Notes under the pieces: model-generated | The model's database searches: none | Seen by the model: only the letters and a program-made list of their open reading frames with translations | Told to the model about the DNA's origin: nothing | From: Curtobacterium flaccumfaciens UCD-AKU | GTDB taxonomy: Bacteria > Actinomycetota > Actinomycetes > Actinomycetales > Microbacteriaceae | DNA length: 39,265 bases | Assembly (NCBI RefSeq): GCF_000349565.1 | Contig: NZ_KB714610.1 | Location: forward strand, 191,556-230,820 | Direction of reading: 5' to 3' | Shown here: one piece after another, positions 31,200 through 39,265 of the stretch | Numbering within the stretch: the first letter of the stretch is position 1 | Layout of the letters: every line of letters begins with the position of its first letter | Program-made: the position numbers and the translations under genes

Positions 31200-32414
31200 T
31201 GTGATGCGGCGACGGCCGGTCGCGGACTCCGACATCGCGCCGAGGATGAGCGCCGACTGCACGATCAGGGCGTCCCGGGCGTTCGTGGCGTCCCAGCCGA
31301 TGATGTCGGCGACGCGGCGCAGGCGGTAGCGCACGGTGTTCGGGTGCACGAAGAGCTCCCTGGCGGTGGCCTCGAGCGAGCGGCCGGTGTCCAGGTAGCA
31401 CCACAGCGTCTGCAGGAGCTCGGTCGACTGGTCCTTGAGCGGGACGTAGATGCGCTGGACCAGGGCCGAGCGGGCCAGCGGGTCACCGGCCAGGGCGCGC
31501 TCGGGGAGCAGGTCGTCGGCGAGGGCCGGACGGGGGACACCGCGCCAGGCACGCGCGACGGCGAACCCGGCCAAGGCGGCCTTCGCGCTGGTCGAGGCGT
31601 CGACGACCCCGGGGACCTCGTTGCCGAGGACCAGGTGGCCGTCGCCGAACAGCGGTTCGAGGGCCTGCGCGATGGTCGTGAAGGAGACGGGCTCCTCGCC
31701 CTCGGGCACGTCGTCACGCGGGGTGGCGCGACCGATGACCACGACGAGCCGCGATCCCTGGACCCCGACGAGCACGTCGGCGTCCATGTGCCGTGCGGTG
31801 CGACGGACCTGGTCGACCTCGAGCTGCTTCGGCGCGGTGCCGACGAGCACCGCGACCTCGCCGTGCCCGTGCCACCCGAGGGCGGCGATGCGGGACGGCA
31901 GTTCGTCGTCGTACTCGCCCGAGAGGATCGAGTCGACCACGAGGGCTTCGAGCCGGGCGTCCCACAGGCCCCGGGCCTCGGCCGCGCGGGCGTAGACGTC
32001 GGCGGCCGCGAACGCGATGTCACGGGAGTACTTGAGGATCGCCTCCTGCAGCATCTCGTCGTCGGCGGCGCGTTCCTCGACCACGGTGACGACGACGCGG
32101 ATGAGCTGCAGGGTCTGCTGCAGGCTCACCGAGCGCAGGAGCTCCCGTGGGGCGGACCCGAAGACGTCGGCCGCGGCGATCCACGGCGTCGACGCAGTGC
32201 CCTCGAGCCAGCTGATGAACGACGTGATGCCGGCCTGGGCGACGAGGCCCACGGCGGAGCGGCGCCCCGGTGGCATCTCGCTGTACCAGGGGAGGGTGTC
32301 CTCGAGCCGCTTGATGGTCGCGGTGGAGAGTTCTCCGGACACCTGACGGAGCCAGGAGAGCGCACGCTCACGCGCGCTCTCCTGGCTCTCGTGGTCCGGG
32401 CGGACCGTCGTCAC
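31188..32414 (-). CDS. fasR: PucR-family regulator of fatty-acid synthesis (FasR-like)
   Basis: The 408-aa protein has an N-terminal region of about 170 residues, a central GGDEF-like/CdaR module (about 180-320) and a C-terminal PucR helix-turn-helix (LLQTLWCYLDTGRSLEATARELFVHPNTVRYRLRRVADI in outline, about 335-375). A PucR-type protein directly before fabD-fabH-acpP-fabF is the arrangement of Streptomyces FasR, which activates those genes; the name here rests on that synteny. It starts with GTG 7 nt after the aceE stop, so it is probably co-transcribed with aceE. The central domain may sense an acyl-CoA or similar ligand, which is inference. Confidence 0.88.
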   Translation of the reverse strand: MTTVRPDHESQESARERALSWLRQVSGELSTATIKRLEDTLPWYSEMPPGRRSAVGLVAQAGITSFISWLEGTASTPWIAAADVFGSAPRELLRSVSLQQTLQLIRVVVTVVEERAADDEMLQEAILKYSRDIAFAAADVYARAAEARGLWDARLEALVVDSILSGEYDDELPSRIAALGWHGHGEVAVLVGTAPKQLEVDQVRRTARHMDADVLVGVQGSRLVVVIGRATPRDDVPEGEEPVSFTTIAQALEPLFGDGHLVLGNEVPGVVDASTSAKAALAGFAVARAWRGVPRPALADDLLPERALAGDPLARSALVQRIYVPLKDQSTELLQTLWCYLDTGRSLEATARELFVHPNTVRYRLRRVADIIGWDATNARDALIVQSALILGAMSESATGRRRITPRR

Positions 32415-32421
32415 GGGGTGA

Positions 32422-35160
32422 TCAGCTCTCGCCGCCCGCGCTGCCGGTGGTGCCGGCGGTCACGTCGTGCAGGCGGTACTTGTCGATCGCCTGCTGGACG
32501 AGCGCGCCGTCGACCTTGCCCTGGCGGGCGAGCTGCTGCAGCGTCCGCACGACGACCGAGGGGCCGTCGATGTGGAAGAAGCGGCGAGCGGCCGGACGGG
32601 TGTCCGAGAAACCGAAGCCGTCGGCACCGAGGGTGGCGTAGTCGGTCGGCACGAACGGACGGATCTGCTCCTGCACCAGGTGCATGAAGTCGCTCACGGC
32701 GACGACCGGTCCTTCGGTGCCGAGCAGACGCTCGGTGACGAACGGCGTGCGGGCCGGCTCGTTCGGGTTGAGGAACGCCTGCTGCTCGGCGGCCACACCG
32801 TCGCGGTACAGCTCACCCCAGCTCGTGACGCTCCACACGTCGGCCGACACGCCCCAGTCCTCGGCGAGGAGCTGCTGCGCCTCGAGGATCCACGGCACGG
32901 CGACACCGGACGCGAGCAGCTGGGCCTTCGGGCCGTCGTGCTCGCTCGGCTTGAGCAGGTACATGCCCTTGAGGATGCCCTCGACGTCGACGCCCTCGGG
33001 CTCGGCCGGCTGCACCAGCGGCTCGTTGTAGACCGTCAGGTAGTACATGACGTTCGGGTCGGCGTGCTTCGGCGAGCCGTCCTCGTTCGTGCCGTACATG
33101 CGGTCGAGGCCGGCCTTGACGATGTGGCCGATCTCGTAGCCGTACGCCGGGTCGTACGAGACGACGGCCGGGTTCGTCGTGGCGAGGAGCGGCGAGTGGC
33201 CGTCCGCGTGCTGCAGGCCTTCGCCCGTCAGCGTGGTGCGGCCGGCGGTCGCGCCGATCATGAAGCCACGGGTCATCTGGTCGCCGGCGGCCCAGATGGC
33301 GTCGCCGGTGCGCTGGAACCCGAACATCGAGTAGAAGACGTAGACCGGGATGAGCGGCTCGCCCTGCGTCGAGTACGAGGTACCGACCGCGGTGAACGCC
33401 GCCAGGGCGCCCGCCTCGTTGATGCCGACGTGGATGATCTGGCCCTGCGGGCTCTCCTTGTAGGCGAGGAGGAGTTCGCGGTCGACGGACGTGTAGTGCT
33501 GGCCGTTCGGGTTGTAGATCTTCGCCGACGGGAAGTAGGCGTCCATGCCGAACGTGCGTGCTTCGTCCGGGATGATCGGGACCACGCGGTCACCGAAGTC
33601 GGGCGAGCGCAGCAGGTCCTTCAGCAGGCGGGCGAACGCCATGGTGGTGGCGACCTCCTGCTTGCCGGAGCCCTTCTTCACGACCTGGTACTTCGAGTCG
33701 TCCGGCAGCGTGAACTGCGTGTACTTCGTGCGACGTTCCGGCACGTAGCCACCGAGCGCGCGACGGCGCTCGTGCATGTACTGGATCGCCTCGTCGTCGT
33801 TGCCCGGGTGGTAGTACGGCGGCGTGTAGGGGTTCTCTTCCAGCTGCGCGTCGGAGATCGGGATGCGCATCTCGTCGCGGAACTGCTTGAGGTTGTCGAG
33901 CGTGAGCTTCTTCATCTGGTGGGTCGCGTTGCGGCCCTCGAAGCTCGGGCCGAGGCCGTAGCCCTTGACCGTCTTCGCCAGGATGACGGTCGGCTGGCCC
34001 TTGTGCTCGGTCGCGGCCTTGAAGGCGGCGTAGACCTTGCGGTAGTCGTGGCCACCGCGCTTGAGGTTCCAGATCTGGTCGTCGGTGTAGTCCTGGACGA
34101 GCTCGAGCGCCTTCGGGTCGCGCCCGAAGAAGTTCTCGCGCACGTAGGCACCGTTCTCGGCCTTGTACGTCTGGTAGTCGCCGTCCGGCGTCTGGTTCAT
34201 CAGGTTGAGGAGCGCGCCCTCGGTGTCGCGGGCGAGCAGGTCGTCCCACTCGCGGCCCCAGACGACCTTGATGACGTTCCAGCCCGCACCGCGGAAGAAC
34301 GCCTCGAGCTCCTGGATGATCTTGCCGTTGCCACGGACCGGACCGTCGAGTCGCTGCAGGTTGCAGTTGATGACGAAGTTCAGGTTGTCGAGGCCGTCGT
34401 TCGCAGCGACCTGGAGCTGGCCGCGGGACTCGACCTCGTCCATCTCGCCGTCGCCCAGGAACGCCCAGACCTGCTGGTCCATGGCGTCCTTGATGCCGCG
34501 GTTCGACAGGTACTTGGCCTGCTGCGCCTGGTAGATCGCGTTGATCGGGCCGATGCCCATCGACACGGTCGGGAACTGCCAGAAGTGCGGCATGAGGCGC
34601 GGGTGCGGGTACGACGACAGGCCGCCGCCGGCGTGCGACTTCTCCTGCCGGAACCCGTCGAGCTGGTCCTCGGACAGGCGCCCTTCCATGTAGGCGCGGG
34701 CGTACATGCCGGGGGAGGCGTGGCCCTGGAAGAAGACCTGGTCGCCACCGGAGGGGTGGTCCTGCGCACGGAAGAAGTGGTTGTAGCCGACCTCGTACAT
34801 CGCGGCGCTCGACGCGTACGTCGAGATGTGCCCGCCGACCGCGATGCCCGGACGCTGCGCGCGGTGCACCGTGATGGCCGCGTTCCAGCGGATCCAGCGG
34901 CGGTACCGGCGCTCCAGCTCTTCGTCGCCGGGGAACTCCGGCTCGTTCTCCGGCGCGATGGTGTTCACGTAGTCCGTCGTCGGGACCATCGGCACACCGA
35001 GGTGCAGTTCCTTGGACCGCTTGAGCAGGCTCAGCATGATCTCGCGACCGCGCTGGTGTCCGTGGGTCTGGACCAGCCCGTCCAGGGACTCACGCCATTC
35101 GGCGGTCTCCTGCGGATCCTGGTCGTTCGCCCCGGTGCTGTACGGGTCCTGGTCGTTCAC
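32422..35160 (-). CDS. aceE: Pyruvate dehydrogenase E1 component, homodimeric type
   Basis: The 912-aa thiamine-diphosphate enzyme decarboxylates pyruvate and passes the acetyl group to the E2 lipoyl domain, making acetyl-CoA. TPP-site motif GDGEMDE begins at residue 236 and ends near NFVINCN (261-267); the pyrimidine domain with [20 protein letters not shown] is near 575. The length fits the E. coli/actinobacterial AceE type. The start is GTG 35160 with AAGGG 5-6 nt upstream; GTG 35166 is a possible alternative. The N-terminus carries a near-repeat ([15 protein letters not shown]). It lies 7 nt before fasR, coupling acetyl-CoA supply to lipid synthesis. Confidence 0.97.
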   Translation of the reverse strand: MNDQDPYSTGANDQDPQETAEWRESLDGLVQTHGHQRGREIMLSLLKRSKELHLGVPMVPTTDYVNTIAPENEPEFPGDEELERRYRRWIRWNAAITVHRAQRPGIAVGGHISTYASSAAMYEVGYNHFFRAQDHPSGGDQVFFQGHASPGMYARAYMEGRLSEDQLDGFRQEKSHAGGGLSSYPHPRLMPHFWQFPTVSMGIGPINAIYQAQQAKYLSNRGIKDAMDQQVWAFLGDGEMDEVESRGQLQVAANDGLDNLNFVINCNLQRLDGPVRGNGKIIQELEAFFRGAGWNVIKVVWGREWDDLLARDTEGALLNLMNQTPDGDYQTYKAENGAYVRENFFGRDPKALELVQDYTDDQIWNLKRGGHDYRKVYAAFKAATEHKGQPTVILAKTVKGYGLGPSFEGRNATHQMKKLTLDNLKQFRDEMRIPISDAQLEENPYTPPYYHPGNDDEAIQYMHERRRALGGYVPERRTKYTQFTLPDDSKYQVVKKGSGKQEVATTMAFARLLKDLLRSPDFGDRVVPIIPDEARTFGMDAYFPSAKIYNPNGQHYTSVDRELLLAYKESPQGQIIHVGINEAGALAAFTAVGTSYSTQGEPLIPVYVFYSMFGFQRTGDAIWAAGDQMTRGFMIGATAGRTTLTGEGLQHADGHSPLLATTNPAVVSYDPAYGYEIGHIVKAGLDRMYGTNEDGSPKHADPNVMYYLTVYNEPLVQPAEPEGVDVEGILKGMYLLKPSEHDGPKAQLLASGVAVPWILEAQQLLAEDWGVSADVWSVTSWGELYRDGVAAEQQAFLNPNEPARTPFVTERLLGTEGPVVAVSDFMHLVQEQIRPFVPTDYATLGADGFGFSDTRPAARRFFHIDGPSVVVRTLQQLARQGKVDGALVQQAIDKYRLHDVTAGTTGSAGGES

Positions 35161-35243
35161 CGTCACCCTTGACCTCGTTCGTTCTCGTGGTGGTGGACAT
35201 GGTGGCTCCGGTGGTCGGGTCGCGACCGGCTGGGGCCCCGTCC

Positions 35244-35249
35244 ACTCTA
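35244..35249 (-). promoter_or_regulatory. Candidate aceE promoter
   Basis: TAGAGT on the minus strand (35249-35244) would give a leader of about 77 nt. The -35 is not clear. Confidence 0.4.
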
Positions 35250-35300
35250 GGCCCCAGGACCGACGCTGATGCTGATGGTGACGTGCAGGTGGACGGGTGC

Positions 35301-35328
35301 TTGCATTCGCGTGTCGTCGGCGTAGCAT
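35301..35328 (+). promoter_or_regulatory. Peroxiredoxin promoter
   Basis: TTGCAT (35301-35306) and TAGCAT (35323-35328) are 16 bp apart, a good vegetative-type promoter with a leader of about 73 nt. Confidence 0.65.
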
Positions 35329-35407
35329 GGCCGATCGTGCACACGCGATCCGCGGTGCACGGACCCGACGGGCACACCCCACGCCCGAGGAAGAAGCACA
35401 CGTAGCG

Positions 35408-35896
35408 ATGGCACTGGAGATCGGCTCACTCGCGCCGGACTTCGAGCTCCCGAACCAGTTCGGTGAGCACGTCCGACTCAGCGACTTCCGCGGCAACCGC
35501 CCGGTCGCACTCGTCTTCTTCCCGCTGGCGTTCTCGTCGGGGTGCACGAACGAGCTCTGCACCCTGCAGGACAACATCACGATGTTCCAGGACCAGCGCA
35601 TCGAGCTCCTCGGCATCTCGGTCGACTCGAAGGCGACGCTGCGGTCGTTCGCCGAGACGAACGGCTACGACTTCGAACTGCTCGCCGACTTCTGGCCGCA
35701 CGGCGCGGTCTCGAAGGAGTACGGCGTGTTCCTCGAGCACAAGGGCTTCGCCACCCGCGCGACCTTCGTCATCGACGTGCAGGGCCGCATCAAGGCCTCG
35801 ATCATCACCGAGCCCGGCCTGCAGCGCGACGTGGCCGAGTACAAGGCGGCCCTCGACCGGCTCGCCGCCTGCTCGGCACCCGTCCCCGTCGGCTAG
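35408..35896 (+). CDS. AhpE-like peroxiredoxin
   Basis: The 162-aa cytoplasmic thiol peroxidase reduces peroxides. The active-site block [15 protein letters not shown] has the P-x3-(S/T)-x2-C pattern with peroxidatic Cys46 and a second Cys51 that could be the resolving partner; mycobacterial AhpE has only the first, so this may be a two-Cys version. A third Cys lies near the C-terminus. The ATG at 35408 has a loose GAGGAAG about 12 nt upstream. It stands next to aceE, divergent from it, which may reflect protection of the pyruvate dehydrogenase complex, but that is inference. Confidence 0.93.
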   Translation: MALEIGSLAPDFELPNQFGEHVRLSDFRGNRPVALVFFPLAFSSGCTNELCTLQDNITMFQDQRIELLGISVDSKATLRSFAETNGYDFELLADFWPHGAVSKEYGVFLEHKGFATRATFVIDVQGRIKASIITEPGLQRDVAEYKAALDRLAACSAPVPVG

Positions 35897-35952
35897 CGTT
35901 CCGAATCCCTGCTGACGGACGCATCCGCGTCGACGGTCGGACAGGAGGCCCG

Positions 35953-36879
35953 GTGCACGCCATCGACACCGACCCGCGTGGTCGCGGGGTCGCCTCCGAC
36001 GGCTACGCCCCGTACCCGGTGCGCGTCACGCCCGGCGCCTGGGGCCTGACCCGCACGGTCGTCGACACCCCGACCGGGCCAGTGGTGGTGCACCACCGCG
36101 TCGGCCCGGACCCGCTCCTGCTGCTGCACGGCATCGCCGGCTCCTGGTCGACGTGGACCCCGCTGCTGCGCGCCGCGGACGGCATCGGTGCCCGCGGACT
36201 GGTGCTCGTCGACCTGCCCGGCTGGGGGTCCTCGCCGGCCCCCGACGGTCCGTTCGGGCTCGACGCCGTCACGGCTGCCGTCACCGCGGTCCTCGGAGCA
36301 CTGGACCTCGGTGCGGTCGACGTCGTCGGGCACTCCATGGGCGCGTTCGTCGGGTTGCACCTGGCCGTGGTGGCGCCCGAGCGGGTCCGGTCGCTCGCGC
36401 TGGTGTCCGGCACGACGGTTGCGACGGCCGGTGCGGCTCGGCACCCCGTCCGGGCGCTCGGCACCCTGCCGGCGTTCACCCTGCTGCGAGCCGGCCTGAC
36501 GGTGACCGGTGGCACCGCTCGTCCGCTGCTCCGGGGGATCGCCCGGAGCAGCCTGCTGCCACTCGTCGCGGCGCCGGTGTTCACGCACGTGCGACGCCTG
36601 GACCCGAGCGTCCTGGCAGCCTTCGTGGACGAGCTCCGGCCGGAGCAGTTCACCGAGGCGGCACGGTCGGCGGCGGCGTACGACGTCGACCGGTGGCGCG
36701 CGATCACCTGCCCGGTGACGGCGATCGCCGGCCGCGACGACGTGTTCGCTCGCGTCTCGGACCTGGCCGCACTGCGGGCGCTCGTGCCGCAGACCCGCAC
36801 GGTGCTGCTGGAGGCGTGCGGGCACTTCGCCCACGTCGAGCGTCCCGACGCGGTCGCGCACGAGCTCGGGTTCGTCTGA
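35953..36879 (+). CDS. Alpha/beta-fold hydrolase
   Basis: The 308-aa protein has a complete catalytic triad: Ser128 in VVGHSMGAF, an Asp in AIAGRDDVFARV (262 or 263) and His291 in ACGHFAHVERP; the oxyanion loop is LLLLHGIAGSWSTW. A variable cap lies at about 155-235. It fits the large epoxide-hydrolase/haloperoxidase-like COG0596 group, in which substrates cannot be predicted. The GTG start has a strong AGGAGG 4-5 nt upstream. It follows the peroxiredoxin gene by 56 bp and may be in the same transcript. Confidence 0.9.
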   Translation: MHAIDTDPRGRGVASDGYAPYPVRVTPGAWGLTRTVVDTPTGPVVVHHRVGPDPLLLLHGIAGSWSTWTPLLRAADGIGARGLVLVDLPGWGSSPAPDGPFGLDAVTAAVTAVLGALDLGAVDVVGHSMGAFVGLHLAVVAPERVRSLALVSGTTVATAGAARHPVRALGTLPAFTLLRAGLTVTGGTARPLLRGIARSSLLPLVAAPVFTHVRRLDPSVLAAFVDELRPEQFTEAARSAAAYDVDRWRAITCPVTAIAGRDDVFARVSDLAALRALVPQTRTVLLEACGHFAHVERPDAVAHELGFV

Positions 36880-36895
36880 GCTCGTGCACGCCGGC

Positions 36896-36913
36896 CTGCC
36901 GCACGGTCGGCAG
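36896..36913. terminator. Hairpin between convergent hydrolase genes
   Basis: CTGCCG (36896-36901) and CGGCAG (36908-36913) pair around a 6-nt loop in the 37-bp gap. It is short but well placed for both strands. Confidence 0.45.
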
Positions 36914-36916
36914 CCG

Positions 36917-38503
36917 TCAGGCGGGCACGGGGAACGTCGCCGCGACGCGGGAGCGCACCTCGGCCTGCACCGCCTGCCGCATCACGGGCGAGAACAGCGA
37001 GTGGTCGCCGGCCTCGACCCGCACGACCGACAGGGCGCCACGGCGGCCGGTGCCGGTGTAGCGACGCACGGCCTTCTGCCCGCCGAGACGGTCGAACAGT
37101 GCGGCGTCGTCCGGGGCCACGATCACGACCACGTCGGTGCCGTGCTCGACGAGGGGGCGCACGTGCTCGACGACGCCGCCGACCCGGTCGCGTCGGGCGA
37201 TGCGGTCGCGGAGGGCCTTCGGCACCAGGGCGTTGTAGCGGTGCCGGATCCAGAGCCGCGTCGGTGAGGGGGCGTCGATCGCGCGGACGGCGTCCTCGTA
37301 GCTCCCGGGGGCCGCGGGATGCCGCCGGTAGTCGTTCGGGCTGATCTCGACCACGAGGCGTGGGGCCTCCTCGGCCGAGCGGCCCGCGAGCCAGGCACCG
37401 GCGCACATGCCGACGAGCACCAGACGGTCCGAGGGTTCGCCGAGGGCGGTGACGACGGCGGACTGGTCCTCGACCCACTCCTGGGCGAACAGGAAGCTGC
37501 GCTCGTCCTCGTGCACGGCGCTGCTCTCGCCCGTGCCGCGGCGGTCGACGCGGACCACCCGAGCGCCGTCGCGTGCCAGGGCCCGAGCGAGTCCGACCTG
37601 GTAGTCGGTGGCGCCGACGCGGTGCTCCGCGGCGCCGTTGTGCAGGACGACGAGCGGGGCGTCGTGGTGCTGCGCGGACGACACGGTCTCGACGGCGAAC
37701 AGCCGCTCGGGGCCCAGGCGGACGATCCGTTCCGAGACGCGGCCGTCCACGTCGAGGACCTCGTCGAGCTCGGGCGGGGCGACGGGTGCCGCAGCGGTGG
37801 GTGCCCAGGCACCGAGCCAGGCGACGGCGGTGTCGATGGCGGTGCCGGGGATCCGGGCGTGGATGCTCGTGCCGTCGAGCAGCTCCGGGCTGCCGGTGAC
37901 CTCGGTCACCTCGACGCCACCGAGGGGCTTCGGCGCACGGGTACCCGGACGGACGAGGGCGACGGTCGGTCCGGTGCGCGGAGCGAACGCCAGGGCGGAC
38001 AGTGCGGCGGCCTCGTCGGTGTCGACCTCGATGCCGATGAGGCTCTCGACACCGTCGACGACCCGATCGGCCCCGATGGTGATCGTCGCCAGGGCGCGCT
38101 GTCGGCGGAGCCAGCCTCTGCCGGACGCCGGGGCGTCCCAGACGAGCAGGCCGTCGGTCGCCTGGGCGGCAGCGGCGGCGACGAGTGCGGCGGACGCCAG
38201 CCCGACGAACGCGACGTCCCGGATGCCCGTCGACCGGAGCAGCGCAGCGGCGTGGCGCGCGGACCGGACCTGCGCGTCGGACGTGGTGTCGGGTGCGCCG
38301 TCACCACGTCCGGACGGGTCGTAGCGCACCGAGGCGATGCCACGGGCCTCCAGGCGGTCGGCCAGCAGGCGGAGCGTGCGGTACGCGATGACGCCCTCCT
38401 GCCCGAGCGGCGGGCAGATCACGACACCGGCGCGCGCGGCGGCGGGGAGCTGGACCGCGGCGCGGATCGCCGGCGATCCGGACCAGCCGTGCAGCGTGGT
38501 CAC
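36917..38503 (-). CDS. Tandem alpha/beta-hydrolase protein with GxCxG nucleophile box
   Basis: The 528-aa protein has two alpha/beta-hydrolase-like halves. The N-half (about 25-235) opens with VVICPPLGQEGVIAYRTLR and SVRYDPSGRGDG but its elbow reads GLASA, with no Ser in the G-x-S-x-G position, so it is probably non-catalytic. The C-half (about 282-528) has LHNGAAEHRVG, RVDRRGTGES, the elbow G365-Met-Cys367-Ala-Gly369, acid candidates Asp465/466 and His501 (EAGDHSLFS). Cys in the elbow occurs in PHA synthases and some acyl-transferring thioesterases, so transfer of an acyl or aminoacyl group is plausible. The GTG start overlaps the ligase stop by 4 nt (GTGA). Function is inferred. Confidence 0.8.
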   Translation of the reverse strand: MTTLHGWSGSPAIRAAVQLPAAARAGVVICPPLGQEGVIAYRTLRLLADRLEARGIASVRYDPSGRGDGAPDTTSDAQVRSARHAAALLRSTGIRDVAFVGLASAALVAAAAAQATDGLLVWDAPASGRGWLRRQRALATITIGADRVVDGVESLIGIEVDTDEAAALSALAFAPRTGPTVALVRPGTRAPKPLGGVEVTEVTGSPELLDGTSIHARIPGTAIDTAVAWLGAWAPTAAAPVAPPELDEVLDVDGRVSERIVRLGPERLFAVETVSSAQHHDAPLVVLHNGAAEHRVGATDYQVGLARALARDGARVVRVDRRGTGESSAVHEDERSFLFAQEWVEDQSAVVTALGEPSDRLVLVGMCAGAWLAGRSAEEAPRLVVEISPNDYRRHPAAPGSYEDAVRAIDAPSPTRLWIRHRYNALVPKALRDRIARRDRVGGVVEHVRPLVEHGTDVVVIVAPDDAALFDRLGGQKAVRRYTGTGRRGALSVVRVEAGDHSLFSPVMRQAVQAEVRSRVAATFPVPA

Positions 38504-39265
38504 AGTGCCAGGGCGGCGCGGGCGGACGCCGGCCAGGCGTCGAGGTCCGTGCCGTGGGCGGCGAACAGGGCGATGGTGATGCGTTCCAGGCCGAACGCGA
38601 TGCAGGCGCTGTGCGCCACCTGCCCGTCCTCGGTGCGCAGGCCGAACGAGGTGCCGAAGTGGTCCTCGTGCAGGTTCGCGGAGCTGATCGCGGTGGCGTC
38701 GTGGTCGGCGCCGTAGACCTTCGTCACGAACTCGAACTTCAGGGCCTGCTCGACCTGGTTGCGGGCGAGCATCTGCCCGACGCGGCCGAAGAAGGGGTCG
38801 TTGGCGGGGACGACGTCGATCTCGAGCCCGAACGACTCGAGCAGGGCGCGCATCACCGGGATGCTGCCGTCGCGGTGGGCCGCTGCGGACGCGGGGGTGC
38901 CGACGTGCACGAACTCGTGCATGTGGAAGGCCTGCAGGCGCATCGGGTCGAGCGAGGGCTCCCGGCGGAAGGAGTCGCCCAGGACGTCGAGGAACCGGCC
39001 CTGCTGCGGCACGGTGTCGCCGAGGAGGCCGTAGACGGGGTGGCAGACAGCGGGGGTGAGCATGAGGTCGGCCGGCTCGAGGAAGCCCTCCCAGCGCTCA
39101 CCGCGCTCGCGGGCGGCGAGCAGCGCGCGGTGGGTGCGGTCGTCGCCGGTGAACCCGGAGATCGACGCGGCGAGGTCCGGGAACGACGCGATGTAGTCGG
39201 TGCGCTCGAAGGACGCGAGCGGCTCGACCGGCGGGAAACGCAGGACCTCGGCGCCGAGGTGCTGC
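38500..39265 (-). CDS. Amino acid:[carrier protein] ligase-like protein (partial)
   Basis: 254 C-terminal residues are visible; the N-terminus is beyond the window. The fold is class II aminoacyl-tRNA-synthetase-like. Three residues match the zinc ligands of the atypical SerRS / aa:CP ligase group (Bradyrhizobium Bll0957 type): Cys in LTPAVCHPVYG, Glu in FHMHEFVHVGTP and Cys in AHSACIAFGLERI. Motif 2 (SFRREPSLDP) and motif 3 (AFGLERITIALF) are clear. These enzymes activate an amino acid, usually Gly or Ala, as adenylate and load it onto the phosphopantetheine of a small carrier protein rather than onto tRNA. No anticodon-binding domain follows. It is coupled to the tandem hydrolase gene. A carrier protein gene would be expected upstream. 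Confidence 0.82.
   Translation of the reverse strand, partial: QHLGAEVLRFPPVEPLASFERTDYIASFPDLAASISGFTGDDRTHRALLAARERGERWEGFLEPADLMLTPAVCHPVYGLLGDTVPQQGRFLDVLGDSFRREPSLDPMRLQAFHMHEFVHVGTPASAAAHRDGSIPVMRALLESFGLEIDVVPANDPFFGRVGQMLARNQVEQALKFEFVTKVYGADHDATAISSANLHEDHFGTSFGLRTEDGQVAHSACIAFGLERITIALFAAHGTDLDAWPASARAALAL

Noticed and set aside
27401..32414. Polyketide synthase or secondary-metabolite cluster
   Set aside because: The fabD-fabH-acpP-fabF set with a FasR-type regulator is the standard housekeeping fatty-acid locus, with no modular enzymes.

Overview
This is a high-GC (roughly 70%) stretch of actinobacterial chromosome. Gene content and order point to the Microbacteriaceae, probably Curtobacterium or a close relative; the genus is an inference from protein character, not a database result. 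Supporting marks are the order dus-dgt-dnaG, the fabD-fabH-acpP-fabF cluster behind a PucR-type regulator and aceE, DUF3145 next to fabF, frequent GTG starts, tRNA genes without an encoded CCA, and many genes whose -10 box sits 6-7 nt before the start codon (leaderless mRNAs). Nothing suggests a phage, plasmid, IS element or CRISPR array; this is core chromosome with accessory patches.

Layout. 1-2.1 kb: a LysR regulator divergent from a class V aminotransferase. 2.2-9.8 kb: housekeeping genes: glyS, an FrnE-like DsbA protein with a tiny Cys-pair ORF, ybaK, dus-dgt and dnaG. 9.8-10.8 kb: about 1 kb of apparently non-coding DNA with three copies of a roughly 133-bp repeat, two of them inside a longer roughly 225-bp unit. 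10.8-18.4 kb: an oligopeptide-type ABC transporter (lipoprotein, two permeases, a fused double ATPase, a third ATPase lacking the H-loop histidine) ending in a D-2-hydroxyacid dehydrogenase. 18.5-21.5 kb: tRNA-Asn, a DUF2142 membrane protein overlapped by a membrane-anchored pentapeptide-repeat protein, and a small lipoprotein. 21.6-26.5 kb: def divergent from a DMT-type membrane protein, then a chain GT4 glycosyltransferase / tRNA(CAT) / AI-2E permease / DUF1684 with almost no gaps. 26.5-35.2 kb: DUF3145, then on the minus strand aceE-fasR-fabD-fabH-acpP-fabF. 35.3-36.9 kb: an AhpE-like peroxiredoxin and an alpha/beta hydrolase. 36.9 kb to the end (minus): a tandem alpha/beta-hydrolase protein with a Gly-x-Cys-x-Gly box, translationally coupled to the C-terminal part of an amino acid:[carrier protein] ligase that runs off the window.

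How they work together. The aceE/fas block links acetyl-CoA supply to fatty-acid initiation and elongation under a FasR-like regulator, with strong hairpins on both sides of acpP that could set its level apart from fabH and fabF. The opp block imports peptides. The clearest candidate for an undescribed system is the pair at the right edge, where an enzyme expected to load an amino acid onto a carrier protein is coupled to a probable cysteine-nucleophile acyltransferase. The repeat array before the opp operon and the tRNA embedded in a coding operon are the most unusual nucleic-acid features.
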